From assembly GCF_003226555.1 (NCBI RefSeq), contig NZ_QKQS01000023.1, positions 82,858-146,857 of the forward strand: 64,000 nucleotides of DNA. Reading direction: 5' to 3'. Below are positions 53,670-62,289 of the stretch, in pieces; position 1 is the first letter of the stretch; every line of letters begins with the position of its first letter. Source of the stretch: Rhodopseudomonas palustris (GTDB lineage Bacteria > Pseudomonadota > Alphaproteobacteria > Rhizobiales > Xanthobacteraceae). The translations under genes and the position numbers were made by a program. The notes beneath the pieces were generated by a model. The model did no database searches and was not told where the DNA came from. It saw nothing but the letters and a program-made list of their open reading frames with translations.

Positions 53670-53876
53670 TCAGTCTCCGCCAGGATCGCAGCGCCGGTCG
53701 GCGGTATCATGACCATCACGATCTAGCGCGTCTTGCACGTTCGCGGCAGGCCGCGCGGTATCCGGCTCAGCACGCCCCCGCGCCTGCGCCTTGCGGCGCT
53801 TCAGATTGGCGCGCAGCGCATCGGCGAGCCGCTGCTCGCGGCTGGAACGGGGCGGCGAATTGTCGATCTCGGCCAT
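53670..53876 (-). CDS. Small basic protein, 68 residues
   Basis: A frame beginning MAEIDNSPPRSSREQRLADA and continuing LRANLKRRKAQARGRAEPD, a helical Arg/Lys-rich pattern I recall as a recurring small protein in Nitrobacteraceae. The last 30 residues are less convincing. GGAA lies five bases before the ATG. It sits upstream of the cNMP/TrxR-like gene on the same strand. Function unknown. Confidence 0.6.
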   Translation of the reverse strand: MAEIDNSPPRSSREQRLADALRANLKRRKAQARGRAEPDTARPAANVQDALDRDGHDTADRRCDPGGD

Positions 53877-53953
53877 GCGAATTCCGCTGAACTCATGCAG
53901 TCCTCGTTCGACATAATGGTTTCGGCGTATTGCTGCGAGTGAGAGATTTCATC

Positions 53954-54418
53954 ATGACGAACATTGCTTCGGCGCTGGCCCCAGGGGCGCAGCGGACCCT
54001 GGCCGTCTGGCACGAAGCGTTCGTCGGCCTGAATGGCGACCGGATGCGCGCGCTGATCGCCGACGATGTCGTGCTGCATTCGCCGATCGTGCAATCGCCG
54101 ATCCACGGGCAGGACGGCACCGTCCTGGTGCTGACCACTGTGGCGGAGATTTTCCGCAGGTTCCAATATCGTCGGACCTATGTGGGCAGCCCGCTCGAAG
54201 CCGCGCTGGAATTCACCGCCGCGATCGACGGCTGGGAGCTGAAGGGCGTCGACCTGATGCGCTTCAACGAGGACGGCCGAATCGCCGAATTCGAGGTCAT
54301 GATCCGCCCGCTGCGGGCGCTGTCGGCGCTCGGCGAGGAAATCGGCCGCCGAATCGGCCCGCGCCTGATGCAGATCAAGCGAACCGGCGCCTCCGGCCCG
54401 TTGACGAAGGACTCCTGA
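53954..54418 (+). CDS. NTF2-like (SnoaL) family protein
   Basis: A 154-residue cone-shaped alpha+beta barrel-type protein: TLAVWHEAFVGLNGDRMRAL, LIADDVVLHSPIV and GVDLMRFNEDGRIAEFEVMI, a typical NTF2-like/SnoaL layout. The ATG at 53954 has GAGAG about eight bases upstream. Ligand or reaction unknown. Confidence 0.82.
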   Translation: MTNIASALAPGAQRTLAVWHEAFVGLNGDRMRALIADDVVLHSPIVQSPIHGQDGTVLVLTTVAEIFRRFQYRRTYVGSPLEAALEFTAAIDGWELKGVDLMRFNEDGRIAEFEVMIRPLRALSALGEEIGRRIGPRLMQIKRTGASGPLTKDS

Positions 54419-54582
54419 ACCGCCGGCCGGGCGATCGGTCGCCGCGCGCTGCGACCCGCTCGCGCGTTTCCGCTGGTTTTTCCCGATCTTCCGGCGCGAT
54501 ACGCTTGCGCCGGCGGATGCCCTGTGGCAATGAACGGCCGCGCCGCGCGGGAGCCCACAGGCCGATTCCCCGCCCGGTCGAT

Positions 54583-54657
<75 letters not shown>

Positions 54658-54993
54658 TCACACATCTCGAAATATAGACTGAATCACAAGCGCTTACGGA
54701 CGATCGAACGCGATCCGTTGGGCTTCAGTGCTGCCGCGAGCCATCATCGCGCCTTCCCACGCGTCCTGCGGGGGGCGCGTCGCCGTTAAGACGGATGTGG
54801 AAGGCTGGGCTCGGGCCGGCGGTACGACGACGTCGCCCGGCTGCGGCGCGAACAGCTGCCGCGCGTCGGAAGCGCGGGAGCTGTCGCATGGACTGCGCTG
54901 GTGAATACGCACGGCGCAGCGAGCTGATTTTGGCGCTACCCCAGGATGCTCAACGCTGCGCGGGGAGCCGCGCAGCGCACGTCTGCAAAGCCG
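54658..54993. other. Gene-poor stretch after tRNA-Thr
   Basis: About 335 bases with no convincing gene. A minus-strand frame from 54912 to 54694 reads through but lacks a Shine-Dalgarno and any recognised domain. I see no integrase remnant or duplicated tRNA end. Confidence 0.5.
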
Positions 54994-55740
54994 TCAGCTG
55001 TAGAAGATGCCGCCATCGACGTTGAGCGCCTGGCCGGTGACGAACGCCGAATCGTCCGACGCGAAGAACGCGACCGGGCCGACGACGTCTTCCGGCTCGC
55101 CGAGACGGTGCAGGTCGGTGATCTTCTCGAAATACGTCACCCGCTCCGGATCGCGCAGATTGTTGCGGCCCATCTCGGTCTGGATGATGCCGGGGCAGAC
55201 CGCGTTGACGGTGATGCCGTAGCCGCCGAACTCCATCGACGAGACGCGGGTGAAGCCGACCACGGCCGACTTCGACGCCGCATAGTGCGACTGGCCGGGG
55301 CCGCCGGTGCGCGCCGCCAGCGACGCGATGTTGACGATGCGGCCGTAGCGCCGCTCCTTCATGTGGACGACGACCGCCTGGGTCATCTGGAACACGCCGC
55401 GGACGTTGACCGCAAAGGTCTGATCCCAATGCTCCGGCGTGGTCTCGTCGATCATGGCGAGGCGCAGGATGCCGGCGTTGTTGACCAGCACATCGACATG
55501 GCCGAGCCCGGCGACGGCTTCGGTCACCGAGCGCTGGCAATCCTCGATCTTGCTGACGTCGGCAAGGATCGGAAGGCACTTGCGGCCGAGCTGCTTCACC
55601 TCCTCGACGGTCTCGCGCAGCACGCTGTCCTGTGCGGCGATGTCGGTGAGGGCGAGGTCGTAGCCGCGCTGGGCGAGGCCGAGCGCGATGGCGCGGCCGA
55701 TGCCGCGGCTGGCTCCGGTGACGATGGCATGTCTGGTCAT
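54994..55740 (-). CDS. SDR-family dehydrogenase (catabolic operon)
   Basis: A 248-residue classical SDR with TGASRGIG, NNAG, the catalytic Ser in VNIASLAA and YAASK, and the C-terminal VTGQALNVDGG. Asp in LALTDIA suggests NAD. It is the last gene of a seven-gene minus-strand unit starting at 62034 and likely oxidises a hydroxyl of the pathway intermediate; substrate unknown. Confidence 0.9.
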   Translation of the reverse strand: MTRHAIVTGASRGIGRAIALGLAQRGYDLALTDIAAQDSVLRETVEEVKQLGRKCLPILADVSKIEDCQRSVTEAVAGLGHVDVLVNNAGILRLAMIDETTPEHWDQTFAVNVRGVFQMTQAVVVHMKERRYGRIVNIASLAARTGGPGQSHYAASKSAVVGFTRVSSMEFGGYGITVNAVCPGIIQTEMGRNNLRDPERVTYFEKITDLHRLGEPEDVVGPVAFFASDDSAFVTGQALNVDGGIFYS

Positions 55741-55776
55741 AGTTAGTCCTCGAAACGTTCCGATCCGGATTGGTTG

Positions 55777-56739
55777 TCAGTGGGCGCGGGCGCCGCGCAC
55801 CGGCAGCGTGTTCATCGCCTTCACGGTTTCCTCGAACGACACGAGATTGGCGCCGGAGCCGAGGCCGGTGGCGACGATCGCGGCCGTGGCGGTCGCCAGC
55901 CTGGCGCAGTCCTCGAGATCCCAGTCGCGAACCAGGCCGGCGATGAAGCCACCGGTGTAGGAATCGCCGCAGCCCGAGGTGTCGCGCACGGTGATGTCGA
56001 ACGCAGGCACGGTGAACTGCCGGCCGTCGCGGGTCATCACGAAGGAGCCGTGCTCGCCGAGCGAGATCGCGCAGGCGCCGGCGCCCTTGCCGATGAAGTA
56101 GCCCGCGCAGGTCGCCGGATCGTCGCTGCCGATCAGCGCGTGGGTTTCGTCGATGCTCGGCATGAAGAAGTCGGTGTAGGGCATCAGCGGCTCAAGCAGC
56201 GGCAGCGTTTCGCTGCGCGCCTGAATCAGATCGACCGTGGTGATGCAGCCGGCCGCCTTGGCGTCGCGCAATAGCGACACCGTCGGTTCGCCGTCCATCG
56301 CCAGCAGCGAGCCGACGCCGCCGAGATGCAGCACCTTGCTGCCGCAGGCGACCTTCTGGGCCTCGGGCGAGATCTTCCAGCGCGCCGAGGCGCCGCGCGC
56401 GTGCAGCACCGGCCGCGAGCCGTCGGGACGGATCGGCAGGATCGTCGCCGAAGTCGGCGCGCCTGCGATCTTCTCCATCACCGAGATGTCGATGCCCTCG
56501 TGCTGCATCGCGCCCAGCACCCAGTCGGCCTTCTCGTCGGTGCCGACCGCGCCGACCGCGAGCGCCTTCAGGCCGAGCCGGGCGCAGGGCACCACGGTGC
56601 CACCCGCCGTGCCGGCGACGGTGAGGCGGATTTCGTCGATCAGCGCCCGGCCGCCGCCGGCCGGGATTTCGGTGACCGGCACGCCGAGAATGTCGAGGAT
56701 GTAGGTGCCGCAGACGCTGACGTCGTGGGGATGGGCCAT
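55777..56739 (-). CDS. PfkB-family carbohydrate kinase
   Basis: A 320-residue ribokinase-like enzyme. The anion hole and catalytic base are in DTSGCGDSYTGGFIAGL; the N-terminal motif GTAGGTVVPCARLG fits PfkB. It probably phosphorylates a sugar or polyol intermediate before the aldolase step. It starts 30 bases after the aldolase gene. The specific sugar cannot be read from sequence. Confidence 0.9.
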   Translation of the reverse strand: MAHPHDVSVCGTYILDILGVPVTEIPAGGGRALIDEIRLTVAGTAGGTVVPCARLGLKALAVGAVGTDEKADWVLGAMQHEGIDISVMEKIAGAPTSATILPIRPDGSRPVLHARGASARWKISPEAQKVACGSKVLHLGGVGSLLAMDGEPTVSLLRDAKAAGCITTVDLIQARSETLPLLEPLMPYTDFFMPSIDETHALIGSDDPATCAGYFIGKGAGACAISLGEHGSFVMTRDGRQFTVPAFDITVRDTSGCGDSYTGGFIAGLVRDWDLEDCARLATATAAIVATGLGSGANLVSFEETVKAMNTLPVRGARAH

Positions 56740-56769
56740 GGAGCAAGCCTTGCGCAGGTTTGGTTGTTG

Positions 56770-57456
56770 TCAGTTGGAGGTCTTCGGAGCGCGGTCACTG
56801 TCGCGCAGGCCGTATTGGCCCCAGCGCTTCAGGATGCTGTCGACCTCGTCGTCGGACAGCAGCGGCGGCGTGCCGATCTGCAGGCAGCCGTGATACTGCT
56901 TGGCCAGCACTTCGACGGTGCCGGCGAGCCACAGCGCCCGGCGCAGGTTCGGGCCGATCGCGATCAGGCCGTGATGCGCCATCAGGCAGGCGCGGCGATA
57001 GCGCAGCGCTTCCAGCACGGTCTGCGACAGCTCGGCGGTGCCGTATTGCGCGTAAGGCGCGCAGGGAATGTCGTTGCCGCCGCCAGCCGCGATCATATAG
57101 TGGATCGCCGGAATCGCCCGGTTCATGATCGCGATGATGGTGCAGAAGATCGGATGCGCGTGCACCACGGCATGGGCTTCCGGCTTCTCGCGCAGAATGT
57201 CGAGATGGAAGCGCCACTCGGTCGAGGGCACCCGGCCCTCCGGCGCGGTCCACGAGCCGTCCCACTTCATCGCCACGATGTCTTCCGGCTGCATCAACTC
57301 GTAGGGCACGCCGGACGGCGTCACCAGGATGCCGTCCTCGGTGCGAACGCTGATGTTGCCGGAGGTGCCCTGGTTGATACCGAGGGCCGTCATCTCGCGG
57401 CAGGCGTCGATGATGGATTGCCGGGTCGCGACGTCTGCAGCGCCGGGAAGCGTCAT
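56770..57456 (-). CDS. Class II aldolase/adducin-family protein
   Basis: A 228-residue AraD/FucA-type protein. NQGTSGNISVR is the phosphate-binding loop. E and His metal ligands lie in TEWRFHLD, AVVHAHPIFCT and MAHHGLI. It should cleave or epimerise a phosphorylated sugar using Zn2+. It lies between the AhpD-like and PfkB genes, consistent with kinase-aldolase action on one substrate. Confidence 0.9.
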   Translation of the reverse strand: MTLPGAADVATRQSIIDACREMTALGINQGTSGNISVRTEDGILVTPSGVPYELMQPEDIVAMKWDGSWTAPEGRVPSTEWRFHLDILREKPEAHAVVHAHPIFCTIIAIMNRAIPAIHYMIAAGGGNDIPCAPYAQYGTAELSQTVLEALRYRRACLMAHHGLIAIGPNLRRALWLAGTVEVLAKQYHGCLQIGTPPLLSDDEVDSILKRWGQYGLRDSDRAPKTSN

Positions 57457-57535
57457 GGGTGGGTTTCCTCAAAGGTTGGCCGCTGCGGCTCTTGCCGGCC
57501 GCTGCGCATCGTCGCGGAAGAACGAACGAAGCGCC

Positions 57536-58105
57536 TCAGCGCCCCATCGCATAGAACTCGTCGTTCGGCCGCATGCTGGTGACGTTGGCGAGGCGGTTGG
57601 ACATGCCGAAGAACGCCGCGATCGCCGCGATGTCCCAGATGTCTTCCTCGCTGAAGTCGTGGCTCTTCAGCGTTTCGATGTCGGTGTCGCCGACTTCGTA
57701 GGCCTGGGCCGAGACCTTCATGGCGAAGTCGAGCATCGCACGCTGCCGCGGGGTGATATCGGCTTTCCGATAGTTCACCGCGATCTGGTCGGCGAGCAGC
57801 GGGTTCTTGGCGCGGATGCGCAGGATGGCGCCGTGCGCGATCACGCAATACTGGCACTGGTTGGCGTTGCTGGTGGCGACCACGATCATCTCGCGCTCGG
57901 CCTTGGTGATTGGACCCGGCTTGTCCATCAGCGCGTCGTGATAGGCAAAGAAGGCGCGGAATTCGTCGGGGCGATGCGCCAGCGTCAGAAACACGTTCGG
58001 CACGAAGCCGGACTTCTCCTGCACCGCCAGAATGCGGGTGCGGATGTCATCCGGCAGGCTGGCGATCTCCGGAACCGGGAAGCGACTGATAGCGGGCTTG
58101 GTCAT
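57536..58105 (-). CDS. AhpD/carboxymuconolactone-decarboxylase-like peroxidase-related protein
   Basis: A 189-residue protein with the AhpD-like motif NQCQYCVIAHGA (CxxC with a following His), in the group called uncharacterised peroxidase-related enzymes. VPNVFLTLAHRPDEFRAFF is typical. It may remove peroxides or act in thiol exchange. It starts 14 bases after the molybdoenzyme gene. Confidence 0.85.
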   Translation of the reverse strand: MTKPAISRFPVPEIASLPDDIRTRILAVQEKSGFVPNVFLTLAHRPDEFRAFFAYHDALMDKPGPITKAEREMIVVATSNANQCQYCVIAHGAILRIRAKNPLLADQIAVNYRKADITPRQRAMLDFAMKVSAQAYEVGDTDIETLKSHDFSEEDIWDIAAIAAFFGMSNRLANVTSMRPNDEFYAMGR

Positions 58106-58119
58106 GGCACTGTCTCTCT

Positions 58120-60428
58120 TTAGGCGGTCGCGAGGGCGACCAGCTTGTCCTGATATTCGTCGAAAGCGTCGCGTTGATCGGCGATGTGCGGCTCGGCGCG
58201 GACCAGGCACGTATGTGCCGAGCAGCCCTGGCCGAATTGCGATGTGCCGATGTCGAGCGTCAGCACGTTTGGATTGCCGGCGACTTCAAGGCCGTTCTCG
58301 TCGCGCGGGGTGAACCAGGCGCCGGTCGGCAGCACAAGTACGCCGGGGCGGACCGCCTCGGTGACGGTCGCCGTCGCCAGGCACGCGCCGCGCGTATTCC
58401 AGATCCGGATAGTCTGGCCGTCCGCGATGCCCCGCGAAGCCGCGTCGCGCGGGTTCAGCTTGGCCTGTTCGCGGCCGTTGCGCTTGGCCGCCACGCTGGC
58501 GACGCCGGTTTCGATCTGGCTGTGCAGCCGGCCGACCGGCTGGTGCGAGATCAGATGCAGTTCGGCCGCCTCGCTTCTGCCGAGCCATTCGGCCGGTCGA
58601 GCCACGCCGGATGCGGCAGGCAGTCGGCGTAGCCGAGCTCGGCGAGCGTGCGGCTGCCGAGCACGATCTTGCCGCTCTCGGTGGCGAGCGGATGAGCCGC
58701 AGGGTTGCTGCGAAACTCGGCCAGGAAGATGTGCTCGGCGCGCACCGGACAGCGGGCGTAGCCGCGCTCCCAGAAGGTGTCGAAGTCGGGCATCTCGAAC
58801 CCGTGCCGTCCAACCGCGTCCTGCCGCACCTCTTCGTAGAGATGCCGCACCCAGCCGATTTCGTCGCGGCCTTCGTTGAAGCTGTCGGCGACGCCGAGCT
58901 TGCCGGCGATGCGATCGAAGATCTCGAAATCCGGCAGCGACTCGCTGACCGGCGCGATCGCCCGCTTCATCGCGATGACGAAATCGGAGCGGCGATTGCC
59001 GGCGATGTCGTTGCGTTCGATCGAGGTCGTCGCCGGCAGCACGATGTCGGCGCGCTGCGCGGTCGCGGTGAACATCGGATCCTGGACGATGATGGTCTCC
59101 GGCCGCGTCCACGCTTCGGCGAGCCGGTTGAGATCCTGATGGTGGTGATACGGATTGCCGCCGGCCCAATACACCAGCCGCGTATCCGGATAGGTCTGCG
59201 TCTTGCCTTCGTAGGTGAAGGTGCCGCCCGGATTGAGCAGCATGTCGCTGATCCGCGCCACCGGAATAAAGCTGTCGATCGGCCGCGTCAGTTGCGAGAT
59301 CGCCGGCGACTTGCCGATGTTGAACGGCGAGCCGACGCCGCCGAGTGACCCGTAACCGAACCCGACGCCGCCGCCCGGCAGGCCGATCTGGCCGATGATC
59401 GAAGCGAGCCCGATCGCTGCCCAGAACGGCTGTTCGCCGTGATGGGCGCGCTGCAGGCTCCAGCTCGCGGTGAGCATGCTGCGGGTCTCGACCAGACGGC
59501 GCGCAAGCTTGCGGATGGCCTCGGCATCGAGACCGCAGATCTCCGCCGCCCAGGCCGCGTCCTTGCGGACGCCGTCGGCCGAGCCGTCGAGATAAGCCAA
59601 GAGCTGCTCGGCGCCGCTGGTGCAGCGATCGAGGAAGGCGCGGGCGTGGCGGCCCGCCAGCACGATCTCGCCGGCAAGCCCGAGCATCAGCGCCGCATCG
59701 GTGTTCGGACGGATCGGCCACCACTCGGCACCGACCCACTCCGGCATATCGTCCTTCAGCGGCGAGACGTGCACGATGCGGATGCCGCGATCGACGATCT
59801 TGCGCAAATACGACTCGACCCGATGCACGCCGATGCCGCCGGCTTCGGTCTGCGCCGTGCGCGGCGACAGCGCGCCGAACACCACCAGCGTCTCGGTATG
59901 GTCGGCGATGGTGTCGAGCGTGTTGGCGCGGCCGTCGCAGGCATCCGAGCTGCCGAGCGTATGGCGCAGGATCACCGGACCTGCGGCGATCGAATAGGTA
60001 TCGACGTGACGGGTGAAGCCGCCGACCAGATTCAGCATTCGCTTGAGGAGCGACGAGGCGTGATGCAGCCGGCCCGAATTGGTCCAGCCATAGGAGCCGG
60101 CGAAGATCGAAGCGTTGCCGTAAGTCGTCGACACCCGGCGGATTTCATCCGCCACCAGCGTGGTCGCTTCGTCCCAACTGACTGGCACGAACTTCTCGGC
60201 ACCGCGCTTGCGCCGGTCGCTGTGCTCGCGCTTGTCGAGCCAGCCGGCGCGCACCATCGGACGCAGCACCCGCCGCTTCGGATTGGCCCATTCCGGCACT
60301 GAATGGATGATCGGCGACGGCGCGGGATCGTGCGCGAACGGCTCGACCCCAACGATGCTCCCGTCCTGCACCAGCAGCGTATAGGCGCCCCAGTGACTGC
60401 AATGCGGGATTCGCTCGATCTCACTCAC
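58120..60428 (-). pseudogene. Molybdopterin oxidoreductase (DMSO-reductase family), frameshifted
   Basis: The full length would be about 769 residues. The 5' frame (60428-58551) encodes WDEATTLVADEIRRV, FAGSYGWTNSGRLHHASSLL, LVYWAGGNPYHHHQDLNRL and VLPATTSIERND, all features of MGD-binding S/N-oxide-reductase-type enzymes. It ends early as WLDRPNGSAEARRPNCI. The rest continues in the -1 frame from 58600 to 58120 with EAAELHLISHQPVGRLHSQ and HTCLV. One base appears to be missing near 58585-58600 (minus strand GACCGGCCGAATGG). No Tat signal is present, so the ancestral enzyme was cytoplasmic or exported with a partner. The metal-ligand Ser of TorA/BisC appears as Asn or is shifted (WTNSG). Confidence 0.85.
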
Positions 60429-60460
60429 GCGCCGTCTCCGTAGGATTGTGGCCGATCGGC

Positions 60461-61228
60461 TCAGGACGCATGCGGCAGCGGCGGGGCGATCTCGCGCCGC
60501 ATCTGGGCGGCGAAGTCCGGATAGGTTTCGGCGACCTCGTCGTAGACGCGCTCGCGCAGCAGCTTCAGGACCTGCGGATCCGGCAGCGCGGTCTGCGCCG
60601 GCGCATCGTCGTGACCGAACTTGAAGCCGGTCGCCTCCTTGATGGCGGCAAGATCATAGCCGGGATGAACGCTCTGCAGGTCGAAGCCGCGGCGGTCCTT
60701 GTCGAAGCGGAACAGCGCCTTGCTGGTGAGCAGCGCGATCGGACCGCCGGGACGATACACGCCTTCGTCGCTGAGGCCGGGCGCGCTGATGAAGTCGACC
60801 TTCTCGACCATCGCGCGCGGGGTGTGCTCCTCGCGGAACAGAATCACCCGCGGCACGACGTAGTACAGATAGGCCGATCCGAACGAGCCCGGCCAGCGCA
60901 CCTGCGACTGCGGATACTCGCCGGCCCCAACCAGGTTGATGTTGCCTTGGCCGTCGATCTGGCCGCCGCCGAGGAAGAACGCATCGATGCGGCCCTGGCC
61001 GGCGCAGTCGAACAATTCGGCCGAGCCGTTGGTGAAGAAGTTGTGCTCGACCGAACCGAGGATCGAGATCCGCGGCCCGGTCTCGCCGGCCTGCTGCTTG
61101 AGCGCCCGCAGCAGCATCGCGCCCGAGGCCGGGATCGGCGAGGAGGCGCCGACCGCAACGTGGCGGACGCCGTCGAGCAGTTTGGCGATGGTGCAGATCA
61201 GGATCTCGCGCGGATGAATGTCGGTCAT
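60461..61228 (-). CDS. CoA-transferase subunit B
   Basis: A 255-residue class I CoA-transferase small-type beta subunit: VAVGASSPIPASGAMLLRAL, the glycine-rich LGGGQIDGQGNINLVG and LTSKALFRFDKDRRGF. The ATG overlaps the stop of subunit A by one base (TGATG). The best relatives by eye are glutaconate/3-oxoacid or IpdB-like CoA-transferases. It likely activates a carboxylic intermediate with CoA. Confidence 0.88.
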   Translation of the reverse strand: MTDIHPREILICTIAKLLDGVRHVAVGASSPIPASGAMLLRALKQQAGETGPRISILGSVEHNFFTNGSAELFDCAGQGRIDAFFLGGGQIDGQGNINLVGAGEYPQSQVRWPGSFGSAYLYYVVPRVILFREEHTPRAMVEKVDFISAPGLSDEGVYRPGGPIALLTSKALFRFDKDRRGFDLQSVHPGYDLAAIKEATGFKFGHDDAPAQTALPDPQVLKLLRERVYDEVAETYPDFAAQMRREIAPPLPHAS

Positions 61229-62034
61229 CAGGCGGGCTCCATCTGCGTCGTCGCCATGTAGTCGGCAAAACCTTCGGCGGTGCGCGCAGCCCGCGCGTAG
61301 CGAACCAGCTCCTGGGTATCGGCCGGATATTCGCCCCACAGCCCGTAGGGCCGGGCTCCCTTCGGTGCCAGCGCCACTTCAGTGACGTAGATCGCCGGCA
61401 GCACGCCGGCCGCGGTGATCTCGTTGGCAAGCAGGCTCTCGTCCACGATCCGCTCGACCGTCACTAGCGTGATCGCCGACGCATAGGCCATCGCGGCAAG
61501 CTCGCGGCGCCGTCCGATCCAGACATTGCCGAAGCGGTCCGCCATCGGGGCGTGGAAGATCGTGACGTCCGGCTTGATCGCGGGGATCAGCACCACCGGA
61601 TCGCCGCCGTCCGCCAGCGGATTGTCGATCACGCGCCAGTCCTTGCGATGCCGCAGGATGTCGCTGCCGATCAGCCCGCGCATCGGCATGAACGGGCTGC
61701 CCTTCTGCGCCGCCATCAGGCCGGCGTGGATCGCCGGGCAGGTGGCGTCCATCAGCTTGATCGAGCCGTCCTTGACGGCTGCGTTGAAGCGCGGCGCGCC
61801 GCCGGCCTCGCCGAGCGTCACCGCGCTGGTCTCGACGGTGCGGACCAGGCCGGAGCCGATCAGCTGGTCGACCTGAAGGCCGCCGGTCGGCACGCAGATG
61901 AGATGCAGATTGCCGGTGTTGCGTTCGATGATCGGGCGGGTCATCGCCATCGAGACGCCGGCATAATCGACCGGCAGCCCCAGCCGGATTCCCGGCTCCA
62001 CATACTTCGCCAGTCCGCGAAGATCGCTCGCCAC
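61228..62034 (-). CDS. CoA-transferase subunit A
   Basis: A 268-residue alpha subunit with DQLIGSGLVRTVETSAVTLG, PRFNAAVKDGSIKLMDATCP and PDVTIFHAPMADRFGNVWIG, a standard class I CoA-transferase pattern. GTG start at 62034 with GGAGG six bases upstream. It is the first gene of the minus-strand catabolic operon, with a 17-bp palindrome 20 bases before its start. Confidence 0.9.
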   Translation of the reverse strand: MASDLRGLAKYVEPGIRLGLPVDYAGVSMAMTRPIIERNTGNLHLICVPTGGLQVDQLIGSGLVRTVETSAVTLGEAGGAPRFNAAVKDGSIKLMDATCPAIHAGLMAAQKGSPFMPMRGLIGSDILRHRKDWRVIDNPLADGGDPVVLIPAIKPDVTIFHAPMADRFGNVWIGRRRELAAMAYASAITLVTVERIVDESLLANEITAAGVLPAIYVTEVALAPKGARPYGLWGEYPADTQELVRYARAARTAEGFADYMATTQMEPA

Positions 62035-62054
62035 GATCTACCTCCCGATTTGCT

Positions 62055-62071
62055 GTTCTATATTGTAGAAC
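62055..62071 (-). promoter_or_regulatory. 17-bp palindromic operator, left copy
   Basis: GTTCTA-TATTG-TAGAAC: six-base perfect arms, 20 bases upstream of the CoA-transferase A start. Its partner at 62242-62258 shares the same end bases and spacing. Confidence 0.75.
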
Positions 62072-62200
62072 GTCTTTCCAAATAAAATTAGTCGCGCTGC
62101 CGAGCCTCTGTCAATGCCGATCGTGCCGCTCCGCAGCGCGCCGGCGCAACGCCGAAACGTCTTGGACAGCGCCACGGTGCCCCGGCGCCCGCTCCCCGAC

Positions 62201-62229
62201 TTGACAACAGGCAGACAGCCGCCAAGAAT
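62201..62229 (+). promoter_or_regulatory. Sigma70-type promoter of the ABC transporter operon
   Basis: A perfect TTGACA (62201-62206), 17 bases, then AAGAAT (62224-62229; four of six consensus bases). The start would be near 62236, just before the right operator copy, an arrangement suited to repression. Confidence 0.6.
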
Positions 62230-62241
62230 AATTGGAATAGC

Positions 62242-62258
62242 GTTCCATAATATAGAAC
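62242..62258 (+). promoter_or_regulatory. 17-bp palindromic operator, right copy
   Basis: GTTCCATAATATAGAAC has the same GTTC...GAAC ends and length as the copy at 62055-62071, with one mismatch between its six-base arms. It ends 31 bases before the ABC ATPase ATG and probably lies just downstream of the transcription start. Confidence 0.75.
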
Positions 62259-62289
62259 GACAAAGTCGGAACTGATCAGGGAGGAAACG

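Noticed and set aside
54694-54912. A 72-codon minus-strand frame after tRNA-Thr
   Set aside because: No Shine-Dalgarno, no domain, and composition like non-coding GC-rich DNA; conservation would be needed to support it.
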